Shown: piece after piece, positions 32,035 through 40,350 of the stretch
Numbering within the stretch: position 1 is the first letter of the stretch
Layout: each line of letters opens with the position of its first letter
Origin: a virus
Strand: one strand, 5' to 3'
Length of the DNA: 61,216 nucleotides
IMG/VR virus record: IMGVR_UViG_3300022221_000265
Span: 1 to 61,216 of that record
The notes under the pieces: generated by a model
Told to the model about the DNA's origin: nothing
The model's input: only the letters and a program-made list of their open reading frames with translations
Databases searched by the model: none
Program-made: the position numbers and the translations under genes

Positions 32035-32672
32035 TAGTGCACCTCAACCTGGGCAATAAAGAGCTCCATGGCTTTCTCGGCCAGGGCGCCGGCGGTGCCG
32101 TTCTTGGGCATGGCGCCAGAGCCTGGGCCAAGCTGCACGGGTTTGGATACGCCATCGGCCGCCAGATCCTGCAGGGCAGCGGCCAGGGCGCGAATAAGTA
32201 ACACGTCCCTGTGCTCTGGCCTTACCGAAGTCTCGGCCGCTGTCGTGCCAACAGTGTGGCCAGCGGCATAGAAAAAGGGATAGGTCTCACCCAGGTCGAC
32301 GATCTGGGCGGCAGAAGGTGCAGGCATTAACTGCAATTTAAAGGCCCCGGCCTCCTCGTAGGTGGTGACCCGGGGCAGCACCTTAGGGAAATTCGAATCC
32401 CAGCAGTTGCGGGCCTTTCGCTCGGCCTCGCCCCAGGGGGATCGTATAAATCGCAAAAAATCCGCCGGGGCATCATAGTCGCTCACGTCGGCCTGCAGGG
32501 TCAGGTTGCCCTTTAGTTGCCGAGCCTGATAGCGGCCCAGGGACAGCGCGGCCGTGTTGAGATGGCGCTTAAAGTCGGAGCCGTTCTCAGAGGTAAAACG
32601 TGTGTGGCTAGTGCCGAGCATGCCTTTTAAGTCGCTCACCAGGTCGGCCTGTGACAGGGTGCCGGGCATCAC
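32034..32672 (-). CDS. Head-tail connector (adaptor) protein
   Basis: 212 residues. Helical N-terminus (ADLVSDLKGMLGTSHTRFT ... RHLNTAALSLGRYQARQL), a beta insertion (APADFLRFIRSPWGEAERK) and helical end (DVLLIRALAAALQDLAADG) suggest the adaptor bound to the portal. Position between lysis genes and tail completion supports this. ATG 32672 overlaps the holin stop. Confidence 0.65.
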   Translation of the reverse strand: MMPGTLSQADLVSDLKGMLGTSHTRFTSENGSDFKRHLNTAALSLGRYQARQLKGNLTLQADVSDYDAPADFLRFIRSPWGEAERKARNCWDSNFPKVLPRVTTYEEAGAFKLQLMPAPSAAQIVDLGETYPFFYAAGHTVGTTAAETSVRPEHRDVLLIRALAAALQDLAADGVSKPVQLGPGSGAMPKNGTAGALAEKAMELFIAQVEVH

Positions 32673-33025
32673 TGGCCCCCTTTGCGTTTGATGTTGACCT
32701 CGACCTCGATGCCCAGGCGTTTGAGCACCCAGCGGGCCGAGATATTGGTTGAGGCCAGCACGGCAGAACCAAACGCCCCGACCAGCACACTATTGCCAAT
32801 CAGGTGATCGGTGGTCTTTGTTTCCACCCCAAACCAGGAGCCATAAGCCAGGGCCAGCACACCAAACACCGAGCCGACAATGGCATAGGCAAAAATAAAA
32901 CTCAGTCGAGGTCGTCCACCACGCAACACGTCGTGGGCCGCCACGGCACAACCACCCAGGCCGCCAGAGATGGCGGCCAGGGCATACATTAAAACGGTTA
33001 TATGCTCGATGATTCTTTCAGGCAT
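32669..33025 (-). CDS. LydA-like holin
   Basis: 118 residues with three hydrophobic segments (VLMYALAAISGGLGGCAVAA, LSFIFAYAIVGSVFGVLALA, LVGAFGSAVLASTNI) and a basic C-terminus (VEVNIKRKGGQ). This matches the P1 LydA-type phage holin family. It would form the membrane lesion that times lysis. It overlaps the Rz1 gene by one base. Confidence 0.8.
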   Translation of the reverse strand: MPERIIEHITVLMYALAAISGGLGGCAVAAHDVLRGGRPRLSFIFAYAIVGSVFGVLALAYGSWFGVETKTTDHLIGNSVLVGAFGSAVLASTNISARWVLKRLGIEVEVNIKRKGGQ

Positions 33026-33333
33026 CAGTCAAGTCCGTAGGCTTCCCACTCTTTCACCCTGCCGGTCAGGGTGACCAGCAAAAGCTGCAGCTTTTGCTCG
33101 TCATCCGGGGCCAGGCAGCTGCTGGCGTGTTGATGTTGTGGGCTTATAAAAACAGGCAACTGCTGATCGGTGATCATCAGTGGCCAGCTCAGTGCGTCCG
33201 GTACCGGGGCAGGCACATAAACAGGCACCTCCACCTCAATCGGTTCACGCTTGATCACGACTTCCGGCTGCGGGAATAAACCACAGCCGGAGATCATCAA
33301 GATGGCCAGTCCTAGTAATAATCGGTTAGCCAT
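33025..33333 (-). CDS. Rz1-like outer-membrane spanin
   Basis: 102 residues: signal peptide with lipobox (LMISGCGLFPQ), then a proline-rich stretch (VEVPVYVPAPVPDALSWPL), typical of o-spanins. It starts inside the Rz gene (22-base overlap), as usual for Rz/Rz1 pairs. It fuses the inner and outer membranes with Rz in the last step of lysis. Confidence 0.8.
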   Translation of the reverse strand: MANRLLLGLAILMISGCGLFPQPEVVIKREPIEVEVPVYVPAPVPDALSWPLMITDQQLPVFISPQHQHASSCLAPDDEQKLQLLLVTLTGRVKEWEAYGLD

Positions 33334-33686
33334 CGGTTCAGGGCCTCGGGGCCTTTGTCGTCGGTTGTGGTTATAAGCGCGGCCTGGTCACGATGTTGAA
33401 CCCGGACCGCCAACACATCGCCGGCCCTTCGCTGTCGGTCCATGTTGGCCGATAAGGTCATGGTCTTGATCTTATTGTTCTGTTTTTCAATGGCCGACTG
33501 CAGAGACACCGCCTCGGTCTCTTTTGCCTGCAGTGCGGTCTTAAGTTCGCTCACCTGGTTAACCGCCTGCAGCATGCCATTCTCATAATGAAAAACACGC
33601 AGCTGCTGCACGCCAGCCGTTAACAAAGTTAACGACAGGCCGATCAACATAATGCCGATCTTGGTTGTGATAAATTGCTTAAGCAT
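33312..33686 (-). CDS. Rz-like inner-membrane spanin
   Basis: 124 residues from ATG 33686 with AAGGAGG seven bases upstream. One N-terminal membrane anchor (IGIMLIGLSLTLLTAG) and a long periplasmic coiled coil (LKTALQAKETEAVSLQSAIE) define an i-spanin. The frame opens further upstream at 33761, but the ribosome site fixes this start. Confidence 0.8.
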   Translation of the reverse strand: MLKQFITTKIGIMLIGLSLTLLTAGVQQLRVFHYENGMLQAVNQVSELKTALQAKETEAVSLQSAIEKQNNKIKTMTLSANMDRQRRAGDVLAVRVQHRDQAALITTTDDKGPEALNRWLTDYY

Positions 33687-33699
33687 TCGATCCTCCTTT

Positions 33700-33900
33700 T
33701 TACTTATCGCGATAAGCCTCAGCGCCGGACTTGCCGACCTCTGAGACAGCCCATAAACCAAACAGCCACTGAATGAACCCCAGCCACTCGCTCGAGGTCA
33801 TGCCGCTGCCGGATTTATAATCGAAGGTGACCAGCAGCAGCAGGAGCAGCATGGTCATAAATCGTTTTGACTTGACGCCTTTGTCCTGGATGTGGCTCAT
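33700..33900 (-). CDS. Small membrane protein of the lysis cassette (second holin/antiholin)
   Basis: 66 residues with a membrane segment (FMTMLLLLLLVTFDYKSG) and a second weaker one (LGFIQWLFGLWAVSEVG). It lies between the endolysin and Rz, overlapping the endolysin gene by four bases. It may be an antiholin or pinholin partner of the LydA-like holin. Confidence 0.65.
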   Translation of the reverse strand: MSHIQDKGVKSKRFMTMLLLLLLVTFDYKSGSGMTSSEWLGFIQWLFGLWAVSEVGKSGAEAYRDK

Positions 33901-34385
33901 GGTTCACTCCTTTTTTGTTCAACATCATCAATAAATTTTTGATAAGGAAAACCGGCCCCGGGATCGTACTTGCGCGAGGGATCAAGAAAGCTGTGTCGAT
34001 CAATAGACTGGATGTTATGCAGCAGGCACCAGGTGCAAACTACGTTCACCCCTGTGTCATAGGCGGCATCGGTCAGGTAGTTTCGTTTGATGGCATCCAG
34101 AAAAGTCTCATAGGTGTGAATTCCCGGCACCAGGAACTCGATGCCCAGGGAATTTTTATTAAAACCTCGGGCGTGATAGGCGCCCTCGTCATCTTTGCGC
34201 AGCTTGATCTCCTCGCCTCGAGGCGTGACCAGCACATGCGCAGAGAGACCTTGTTTTAATAAAAAATCCTCAGCGGGGAGAATCTTTCCCTCATGCAAAA
34301 TAAATTCACCCATGGCATGCAACACAACACGGCCCGGCGTTTGTTGCGCCGAGCCATGGGGGTTGTGTTTAATGATGAGCGACAT
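33897..34385 (-). CDS. N-acetylmuramoyl-L-alanine amidase endolysin
   Basis: 162 residues. GRVVLHAMGEFILHEGKIL, the LKQGLSAHVLVTPRGEEIKL and NKNSLGIEFLVPG segments, and HSFLDPSRKYDPGAGFPYQK follow the amidase_2/PGRP fold, with zinc ligands His in HAMG and the later HSFLDP ... DPG. It cuts the peptide from the glycan in peptidoglycan after holin opening. No signal peptide, so it depends on the holin. Confidence 0.85.
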   Translation of the reverse strand: MSLIIKHNPHGSAQQTPGRVVLHAMGEFILHEGKILPAEDFLLKQGLSAHVLVTPRGEEIKLRKDDEGAYHARGFNKNSLGIEFLVPGIHTYETFLDAIKRNYLTDAAYDTGVNVVCTWCLLHNIQSIDRHSFLDPSRKYDPGAGFPYQKFIDDVEQKRSEP

Positions 34386-34387
34386 CG

Positions 34388-34987
34388 TTAAGAACCGATC
34401 ACCTCGTTGAGGATCTCGTGCTGACGGCTGCCGTCGACCAGAGTCTCCATAACCGACGTCAGGCCTGCGTCATCCAGTGCGGTAAGTTTTTCGCGCCAGA
34501 CGTTTTCAACCATAGCCAGAGTGCCAGCATCGTCTTTGTAAACATCGAATTGATCATGCAGCTCCTGCAGTTCCATTTCCTGCAGGCTTGCGTGGAGCTG
34601 TTCGACGTTGCTCTCGATGGCCTCATCGACCCGGCGCAGTTTTTCGGCGGCAATAACCTGAGAAATACCAGAGCGTGGATTTTTCGATAGCTGCTCGCCG
34701 TCGTTGAGCTCGTCGAGTTGTTCAAGGGTTACGATATAAACACCCTCCTCGTTTTGCTCTGCGATCACTTTGGTAAAGTTTGGAATGCTGTTTTCCAGCA
34801 GGGCCAGAATGGCAGGGGCCGAGGCCGCTTTTTCTGTCTCAGGAGGTAACCCTTTTAAGTAACGATCCCGATCCTTTCCTTCCAGGTGGTCAGCGTCCAC
34901 CTCGCGAGTGCCACCGGGCATGATGGTGACCGGACCGACGTGCTTGGCAATGCCGGTGCTGTTATGTAAAGCAATTTTTTTACCCAT
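34388..34987 (-). CDS. Head-region protein of unknown function
   Basis: 199 residues. The N-terminus (KKIALHNSTGIAKHVGPVTI, MPGGTREVDADHLEGK) is a short beta domain, and the rest is helical and acidic. It follows the capsid gene after a hairpin and begins a unit that contains the lysis cassette. Possibly a head completion or scaffold-like protein. Confidence 0.65.
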   Translation of the reverse strand: MGKKIALHNSTGIAKHVGPVTIMPGGTREVDADHLEGKDRDRYLKGLPPETEKAASAPAILALLENSIPNFTKVIAEQNEEGVYIVTLEQLDELNDGEQLSKNPRSGISQVIAAEKLRRVDEAIESNVEQLHASLQEMELQELHDQFDVYKDDAGTLAMVENVWREKLTALDDAGLTSVMETLVDGSRQHEILNEVIGS

Positions 34988-35016
34988 GACTTTGTCCTTT
35001 AATTGATATGAACAAG

Positions 35017-35037
35017 GCCGCCCAGTGTCTGGACGGC
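35017..35037 (-). terminator. Hairpin after the capsid gene
   Basis: GCCGTCCAG and CTGGGCGGC pair over nine positions with one G-U pair and a 3-base loop, followed by CCTTGTT. The weak T-tract suggests a partial terminator or an RNA-stabilising hairpin that keeps capsid mRNA more abundant than downstream lysis mRNA. Confidence 0.5.
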
Positions 35038-35053
35038 TCGTGTTACGTCAGGC

Positions 35054-37645
35054 TTAACGGCCAGTGAAGCTATAAGCCAGCACAGAGGTCAGGCGGTTGC
35101 GGATAGGAGTGGGCACTTTGATCGCGCTGTACTCCTCGCCGTAGGCCTTTTTCTTGCCGATCAACTTGCCGGTGGTCGGGTTAACCGCTTCGACAGGCTG
35201 GCCCGTTACAAAAGGCTTAGCCACGGTATAGGTCAGCGTGCCGCGCTGGCCCATGATGGTGCGCTCATCGCCCAGGTCGACGCCCGGCGCATTGGTTGAC
35301 CAGGCATTAATACCCTTCACTCGATCCAGGTCACCCTGGGGAGTGGTGTCGGAGCCGTTGCGCTTGCTGTCCACCTCGAAGTTGTTGGCGTTGGTGGCCG
35401 TGTTGTTAAGGGTGTGACTCATTAACAGGAAGTCAGGCACCACATAACGATCCTGGGCCATTAATGCCTTACGCTCTCCAAAGGCACGCAGCAGGCCGTT
35501 AAGGTGCAGGCCGAGCTCGGTGCCGCCGTTGTCCAGGTCAAACTTGGCCACGTTGGTGGCGTAGCTATAGCTGATATCATCGGCGCCGGCTGTGTTTGGT
35601 GGATTGACGGGTGACCCAGTCTCATCGACAAACTGCACATACCCCAGGTTGTAGTTAGTCACCCGGTAATAGGTCGCAGCGGATTGTGTGCCGCTGCCGT
35701 CATAGGCTTGAATCGCTGCACCATTAAGGCGAACGGTGATGGCGTTTTCGGCTGAGCCGACGTTATTACCCTGCAGGTCTTTCTGCTGGTGTGGGCGGAC
35801 GATCGGATAGTTCGTCGTTTTAATGGTGCTGACAGCTCCCAGCTGACCATCAAAGCCCTCATTTACCACGTCAGTCGCCTGATAGGCGTCGGCACTGCGC
35901 TGCAGTTCATTGCAGATACGTCGAGTGATTAACTCGCGCACCACGCGGGCATTGCTTTCCACGTTACGAGCATAGGCATCCCAGTTAATCGCACTGGCAC
36001 GGGAGAAGTGGATCACCTCGTTAGTGATAATGAATGCCAATTTCATAGGCAGGATGTAAGCCAGATCCATGGCCTGCGAAACACTGGCCTCGTGGATGTC
36101 CTGTCCCTCGTAGACAATGCCATCATTCAACACGCCACTGGTGTCGCGGGTCTCGTAAGGGATGTCAGTTGTCGCTGTGGCGCTAAAGTTAGTCAGAGTC
36201 TGCACCAGTTCCAGCACGCGAAGATCCGACAGGGCCTCCATGATCACGGTACGCTGAAAACCTGCAGGCAGAGACGTGTCCGCGATGCCTGTTTCACCAC
36301 CGGCGAACTGTTTGGACTCATGAAAAAGCTTTGCGGCATTAATGCGATCAAACTCGGACAGGATCATCCGACAGAATGGAGGTAGTTTGTCCTCAGCTAA
36401 AAGCAATAGCTGGCCCGTGCCGTGGTGGCTGGTACCGCGCAGACCGTTAGCGATATCGTCCGACAGCTTTTTAATGCTGTTAGATTCATCAACAGAGATA
36501 TGCACCGTTCCGCCTCGGCTAGTTTCAAAGCCCATGCTAGACAGCTGCATCGATACGGCCATGTCGTTGCCGATCTTGATCTGGTTATCGGCCAGGCGTT
36601 TAACCTGGTCCGCTGTCATATCGGCGGTGATCACGTCAGCCGCTTCGCCCAGGGTCTTGCGCTGGTCTTCACTTAATGACTTGAGACCATCGGCCTCGGC
36701 TAGTGCATCAGTAAAGATCTTTATGTTGGCCTCACGCTTTTCGGCCAGCTGGGTGGCTTTGCTTTCATCGGCCTGTTTCTGTCTTTCCATTAACTCCAGG
36801 ACTTTGTCCTCAGTCATGCCGGTCTGGATATTCAGGCTTGAAAAGTCCAGTTTGATCTCATCACTGGCACCCTGGCCATTATCAGACAGCACTTTAGCCT
36901 GTGCAGCAAAGCCATCCATGACACCTTTGATGGCATCTTCATTATCACCCAGGGTCTTGGCTGTGGTTTCGAAGTTCTCAGCGAACTGCAGGACCACGCC
37001 CTCAGACAGTTTTAATTCAGACAGCCGCGTGCGCAGCTGTTTAAGATATTGTTCCCACATGGTATTGATCTCCTCAGATAGCAGACGCCGAGCTCTTGGT
37101 GTCAGGTTGACGGGTTTCTCGTCGTCATCGAATGAAAGTTGAACCGGATCGAGTCCTTTGACTCGCGGGCGAATGGTCAGGCCGGCACCAAACAAAAGGG
37201 CACCGTGTTTTTTTTCAGTTTCCGGGTGCAGGTAGTCCTCGGTGAAGTCCATGGACAGATAAATCATCCTGCGTTTAGTGACGGCTTCCACGCCGTACTC
37301 GGTAAACTCAACCTCGCCCCTGAATTTCTGGCCGTCCATAAAGATCTTTTTAATTTCTGCCGCTGCCCCTTCGCTGGGGTTGTGCGAGACATCAATAAAA
37401 ATCTTCTGACCATAAACGTCATCATTGAAGTTTTTGATCATCTGGTTGAATTTTTTATGAGTCAGTTCGACCTTTCCATACCATGGATCCCTGAAGGACA
37501 TGACACGGGCGAGGTTAACTATTACGGTGCGGTTCCCTTCTGCAAAGCGTTGCGCATCCACGCGGTCTGATAAAATGCGAATTGCTCCATCCGGAGCGGC
37601 ACTTTCAAACTTTAAACGTCTTGCCCTTAGTCCCATTTGCACCAC
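35054..37645 (-). CDS. Fused prohead protease - scaffold - major capsid protein
   Basis: 863 residues. Residues ~40-190 resemble the Mu gpI-type head maturation protease (FIDVSHNPSEGAAAEI, FTEYGVEAVT, MIYLSMDFTEDY, FGAGLTIRPR) with the His and Ser of the expected active site. Residues ~190-390 are a charged helical scaffold (LMERQKQADESKATQLAEKR). From ~395 a capsid shell protein follows (MDLAYILPMKLAFIITNEVI, RRICNELQRSADAYQATDVV). Normally two or three genes do this. The protease is expected to cut itself and the scaffold away during maturation. ATG 37645 preceded by AGGTGG. Confidence 0.85.
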   Translation of the reverse strand: MVQMGLRARRLKFESAAPDGAIRILSDRVDAQRFAEGNRTVIVNLARVMSFRDPWYGKVELTHKKFNQMIKNFNDDVYGQKIFIDVSHNPSEGAAAEIKKIFMDGQKFRGEVEFTEYGVEAVTKRRMIYLSMDFTEDYLHPETEKKHGALLFGAGLTIRPRVKGLDPVQLSFDDDEKPVNLTPRARRLLSEEINTMWEQYLKQLRTRLSELKLSEGVVLQFAENFETTAKTLGDNEDAIKGVMDGFAAQAKVLSDNGQGASDEIKLDFSSLNIQTGMTEDKVLELMERQKQADESKATQLAEKREANIKIFTDALAEADGLKSLSEDQRKTLGEAADVITADMTADQVKRLADNQIKIGNDMAVSMQLSSMGFETSRGGTVHISVDESNSIKKLSDDIANGLRGTSHHGTGQLLLLAEDKLPPFCRMILSEFDRINAAKLFHESKQFAGGETGIADTSLPAGFQRTVIMEALSDLRVLELVQTLTNFSATATTDIPYETRDTSGVLNDGIVYEGQDIHEASVSQAMDLAYILPMKLAFIITNEVIHFSRASAINWDAYARNVESNARVVRELITRRICNELQRSADAYQATDVVNEGFDGQLGAVSTIKTTNYPIVRPHQQKDLQGNNVGSAENAITVRLNGAAIQAYDGSGTQSAATYYRVTNYNLGYVQFVDETGSPVNPPNTAGADDISYSYATNVAKFDLDNGGTELGLHLNGLLRAFGERKALMAQDRYVVPDFLLMSHTLNNTATNANNFEVDSKRNGSDTTPQGDLDRVKGINAWSTNAPGVDLGDERTIMGQRGTLTYTVAKPFVTGQPVEAVNPTTGKLIGKKKAYGEEYSAIKVPTPIRNRLTSVLAYSFTGR

Positions 37646-37654
37646 CTCATGCCT

Positions 37655-37692
37655 GAAAAAAGAAAAGCCGGATCCCTTTGCAGGGAGCCGGC
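37655..37692 (-). terminator. Terminator-like hairpin in the capsid leader
   Basis: GCCGGCTCCCT-GCAA-AGGGATCCGGC (one internal mismatch, GNRA tetraloop) followed by TTTTCTTTTTT, ending only ~10 bases before the capsid ATG. A terminator directly before the capsid start and downstream of a promoter-like element implies attenuation or antitermination. Confidence 0.65.
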
Positions 37693-37721
37693 TTAATTCG
37701 CCTTGGCTTGCTTACGCAAAC

Positions 37722-37742
37722 AAAAAACTGATTGTCAGTTTT
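37722..37742 (-). terminator. First terminator-like hairpin of the capsid leader
   Basis: AAAACTGA-CAA-TCAGTTTT followed by TTG TTTG on the minus strand: eight base pairs plus a T-run, 45 bases after the stop of the preceding gene. A small hairpin TTGC-GTAA-GCAA follows at 37708-37720. It may end the accessory-virion operon. Confidence 0.55.
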
Positions 37743-37762
37743 GAGCCTAGAGAGCCACGTTC

Positions 37763-37788
37763 GACAAAAACAGGGCCAGAGAGGTTAT
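37763..37788 (-). promoter_or_regulatory. Late promoter element, copy 3 (capsid)
   Basis: Minus strand ATAACCTCTCTGGCCCTGTT followed by TTTGTC, then six bases and TGGCTCTCTAG. Identical over 26 bases to the copy at 41269-41294 and nearly so to 49196-49221. It overlaps the stop codon of the preceding gene and lies 118 bases upstream of the capsid ATG. Confidence 0.65.
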
Positions 37789-38105
37789 GGCTCGACCTTA
37801 AACACCGTCTCGATGTTGGCCAGGCGCTTGTCGGCACCAAAAGAGATCTCCAGCTTGCGTGTGTGATCGCCATCCATGGTGAAGTCTCCATCCTGGATGG
37901 TGTAAAGCACATGCTGATTGGCCAGATAAGTTTCCCCGTCGACAGTCAGATCGATCGGTCCTACCGACAGGCCAGTGGCCTGGGTGCGGTTAAAGTTCGT
38001 GCCATCCGGGCGGGTGATGGTCAGGCTCATGGCCGTCTGGCCGGTGAGGTCAAACTTGCAATTCAGCACCACGATCTTGCCTTTTTCGTTTTTTATGATG
38101 GGCAT
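37785..38105 (-). CDS. Small beta-sandwich virion protein
   Basis: 106 residues, MPIIKNEKGKIVVLNCKFDL then TAMSLTITRPDGTNFN and GDHTRKLEISFGADKRLANI: a compact beta-sandwich pattern like small head-decoration or tail-associated proteins. Last gene before the capsid promoter. Role unproven. Confidence 0.65.
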   Translation of the reverse strand: MPIIKNEKGKIVVLNCKFDLTGQTAMSLTITRPDGTNFNRTQATGLSVGPIDLTVDGETYLANQHVLYTIQDGDFTMDGDHTRKLEISFGADKRLANIETVFKVEP

Positions 38106-38106
38106 G

Positions 38107-39456
38107 TCAGCCTCCTGTGATGTCCGTTAATGTGGTGGCCAGGGTAGTCATGTCCCTCAGTTGCGAGTCCATGATCTCGTAAGTTGGCAGGCTCGCCACG
38201 GCTAGCTTGACCGTGGGGGCGATAGTGCTGGCAATGGCCGAGGCCGGGGCCGGCGTAATGCTGACGCTGCCCATGACCACCACCGGGTCCAGTGCCGAAC
38301 CACGGGCCGAGGCCGGGGTCGGGGTCAGGCTAACACTGCCACGAATAACGATCGGCGCCACACTCCGGGCGATGGCCGAGGCCGGGCTGGGGGTGATGCT
38401 AACACTGCCTAACACCACCGACGGCGCCACGCTGCTGGCAATGGCCGAGGCTGGGGTGGGTGTTTTGGTGATGCTGCCCGTGGTAATGACTGTCGGGGCT
38501 ACGGTGCTGGCAATGGCCGAAACCGGGGCCGGGGTGATGCTGACGCTACCCTTGATAACCGACGGTGCTACGGTGCTGGCAATGGCCGAAACCGGGCTGG
38601 GAGTAATGGTCACGCTTCCCCTTACCACCGACGGGGCCACACTGCTGACTATAGCTGAGGCAGGGGTCGGGGTGATGGTGATATCTGACGAAGACACTGG
38701 GACGCTAGTGCCCCTGGCTTTTAATACCTGATACTGGTCAGCGCGAAAAAGTAAATATTCCTCAATATCGAGGCACCGGCCCGTCCATATTGCCAGTGAG
38801 TAAACATTGCCAGACAGTTCAAAAGCAGTAGCCGGGTAGGTGTTCCAGCGGCAGCCAATAGATAAATTTACATTCAGGCGACTACTAATAACGGACGTTG
38901 ATCCCCCGTCTGATCCGTCATCCAGAAAAGAGGTTATCGAATTGGCGCCATGATCTCTGGCCATGCCTACCATGTGCTCGTTACCATCGGCCACGCTGGT
39001 GCTGCCGATGGACAAAGCTGTTGCGGCAGATCTAAACGTCAAGACGCCGGCTGACAGAAAAAACTGAAATTCCTCAATAGCCCCGTCGCGTTTGGCGCAA
39101 ATTGTGGAGTCTGTGTCACTGGTTTTTATCGTTGAAATGATCGAGAGTAAATTTCCCGAGGTATCGATATTGGTCCGGCTATTGGTGCCGCAGTCAATGC
39201 CGTCGCCCAGACCGTCGAGGGCAATGTGCGATCCACCACTATCCGATCCCCAGGCGGCATCTCCCACAAAGGAACCATGACTATTGCTGACATAGTCATA
39301 AACCAGTCCGGCCTGTTCGTTAATCAACCAGTACCCCGCCAGATTGTCATAAAAAAGATTGGTCGGATCGAGTTCGAGTTTCTGTAAGGGTTTTAAATTG
39401 CGAGAAAGCAGCGCCGGCGATCTTAGCCTTGCTCGGTAGCGATCGCGATTTAGCAT
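38107..39456 (-). CDS. LamG/concanavalin-like domain protein with seven 23-residue repeats
   Basis: 449 residues. Residues ~30-230 look like a LamG/ConA-like jelly roll (YDNLAGYWLINEQAGLVYDY, SHIALDGLGDGIDCGTN, ITSFLDDGSDGGS, FELSGNVYSLAIWTGR). About 255-415 hold seven tandem repeats of the type GSVSITPAPASAIASTVAPT. A short end follows (DMTTLATTLTDITGG). Likely a virion-surface protein that binds glycans or other surfaces, with the repeats as an extended stalk or beta-solenoid. ATG 39456. Confidence 0.8.
   Translation of the reverse strand: MLNRDRYRARLRSPALLSRNLKPLQKLELDPTNLFYDNLAGYWLINEQAGLVYDYVSNSHGSFVGDAAWGSDSGGSHIALDGLGDGIDCGTNSRTNIDTSGNLLSIISTIKTSDTDSTICAKRDGAIEEFQFFLSAGVLTFRSAATALSIGSTSVADGNEHMVGMARDHGANSITSFLDDGSDGGSTSVISSRLNVNLSIGCRWNTYPATAFELSGNVYSLAIWTGRCLDIEEYLLFRADQYQVLKARGTSVPVSSSDITITPTPASAIVSSVAPSVVRGSVTITPSPVSAIASTVAPSVIKGSVSITPAPVSAIASTVAPTVITTGSITKTPTPASAIASSVAPSVVLGSVSITPSPASAIARSVAPIVIRGSVSLTPTPASARGSALDPVVVMGSVSITPAPASAIASTIAPTVKLAVASLPTYEIMDSQLRDMTTLATTLTDITGG
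38205..38696. repeat. Seven 69-bp tandem repeats inside the LamG gene
   Basis: Seven in-frame units of 23 codons (about 69 bp, some with an extra codon), each with the plus-strand theme GGCAATGGCCGAGGCCGGG. Units differ by up to about a third at the protein level, so they have diverged after duplication. Copy number may vary between relatives by recombination. Confidence 0.75.
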
Positions 39457-39463
39457 GGGAGAA

Positions 39464-39865
39464 TTATCCCGCTGTGATCGGGACGCCGTTCAGGGTGGCG
39501 GTCAGGCCGTAGCCGATAGATTTTAGATAATAACGACAAGCTGGCGACAACAGTGGGACAGTCAAACGATATTGATCGGCTGTGGTTTTTACGCCTTGAA
39601 ACACGTTGATCAATTTGGGGTCGGAAAACTCGCCGGCGGTTTTTGAGCTGCTGCGGGCCTCGTAAAGTTCCACCCGAGTGGCTGTGGTGGGGGCAGTCGT
39701 CACGTCCAGCTCGATGTCCATGTCATGGGATCCCTGGGCATCTTTATCGGTACCCACAGAGAGATCCTCCGAGGCGACGACGATATTGCCGGCACTGCTT
39801 AAAGTGTCGGCCACCAGGGCGGTTGATGCCATCAATACCACCTCTGTTTTAAACGATTGAGGCAT
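39464..39865 (-). CDS. Accessory virion-region protein
   Basis: 133 residues, beta-rich (SHDMDIELDVTTAPTTATRV, YRLTVPLLSPACRYYLKSIG), resembling small head or tail proteins that form a single sandwich. It sits in the accessory-virion operon between the LamG gene and two further unknowns. No family recognised. Confidence 0.65.
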   Translation of the reverse strand: MPQSFKTEVVLMASTALVADTLSSAGNIVVASEDLSVGTDKDAQGSHDMDIELDVTTAPTTATRVELYEARSSSKTAGEFSDPKLINVFQGVKTTADQYRLTVPLLSPACRYYLKSIGYGLTATLNGVPITAG

Positions 39866-40347
39866 TAGCGTGCGTCTCCATACAGGGCCATGGCCAACTC
39901 AAGCCGGGATACCTTGCGCCCGAGAACAACCTCGGCTCGGCTGCCGTCGTTGCGCATGCCCAAGGCCTTAACGGCGGCATTGCTGGCGCCATATTTAACA
40001 GCAGGCAGGGCGGCATCAACCAGGGCCTGGTTGGTGCTGTCGTTCATATCCACCCCACTGCTCGCCAGGGTGATCAGGGTGTTAAGTTTTGCGGCCTCAT
40101 CAGCCAGCAGGGCATCAAAATCGGCCGGGGCAATCGCCTGCATGATGTCATTCTGCAGGGCCGCCACTCTGGGCACGATCTCGGCCCTGGGGGTGTTGAT
40201 TTCGTCCACCACGGCATTAAGGGTGCTGCCCTGGGCGGCCTTGGCCATGTCGGGCACTGGGCCATCCATAACAACGCTGTAACCGATCGCCTGGGGGTCG
40301 GTGACGACTTCATTATATAGGGCGGTTAACTCCTCGGGGGTGGCCAT
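39865..40347 (-). CDS. Accessory virion-region protein, Ala-rich
   Basis: 160 residues, mostly helical and alanine-rich (PADFDALLADEAAKLNTLIT, QALVDAALPAVKYGASNAAV). Overlaps its downstream neighbour by one base. Possibly a minor head protein or a chaperone for the LamG protein. No family recognised. Confidence 0.65.
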   Translation of the reverse strand: MATPEELTALYNEVVTDPQAIGYSVVMDGPVPDMAKAAQGSTLNAVVDEINTPRAEIVPRVAALQNDIMQAIAPADFDALLADEAAKLNTLITLASSGVDMNDSTNQALVDAALPAVKYGASNAAVKALGMRNDGSRAEVVLGRKVSRLELAMALYGDAR

Positions 40348-40350
40348 GGG

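Noticed and set aside
38205-38696. CRISPR-like array
   Set aside because: The units are contiguous coding repeats of 69 bp without spacers, and no cas genes are present.
38207-38731. 174-codon plus-strand frame with a clean repeat pattern
   Set aside because: It is the antisense of the seven repeats in the LamG gene, which gives any frame a repetitive look.
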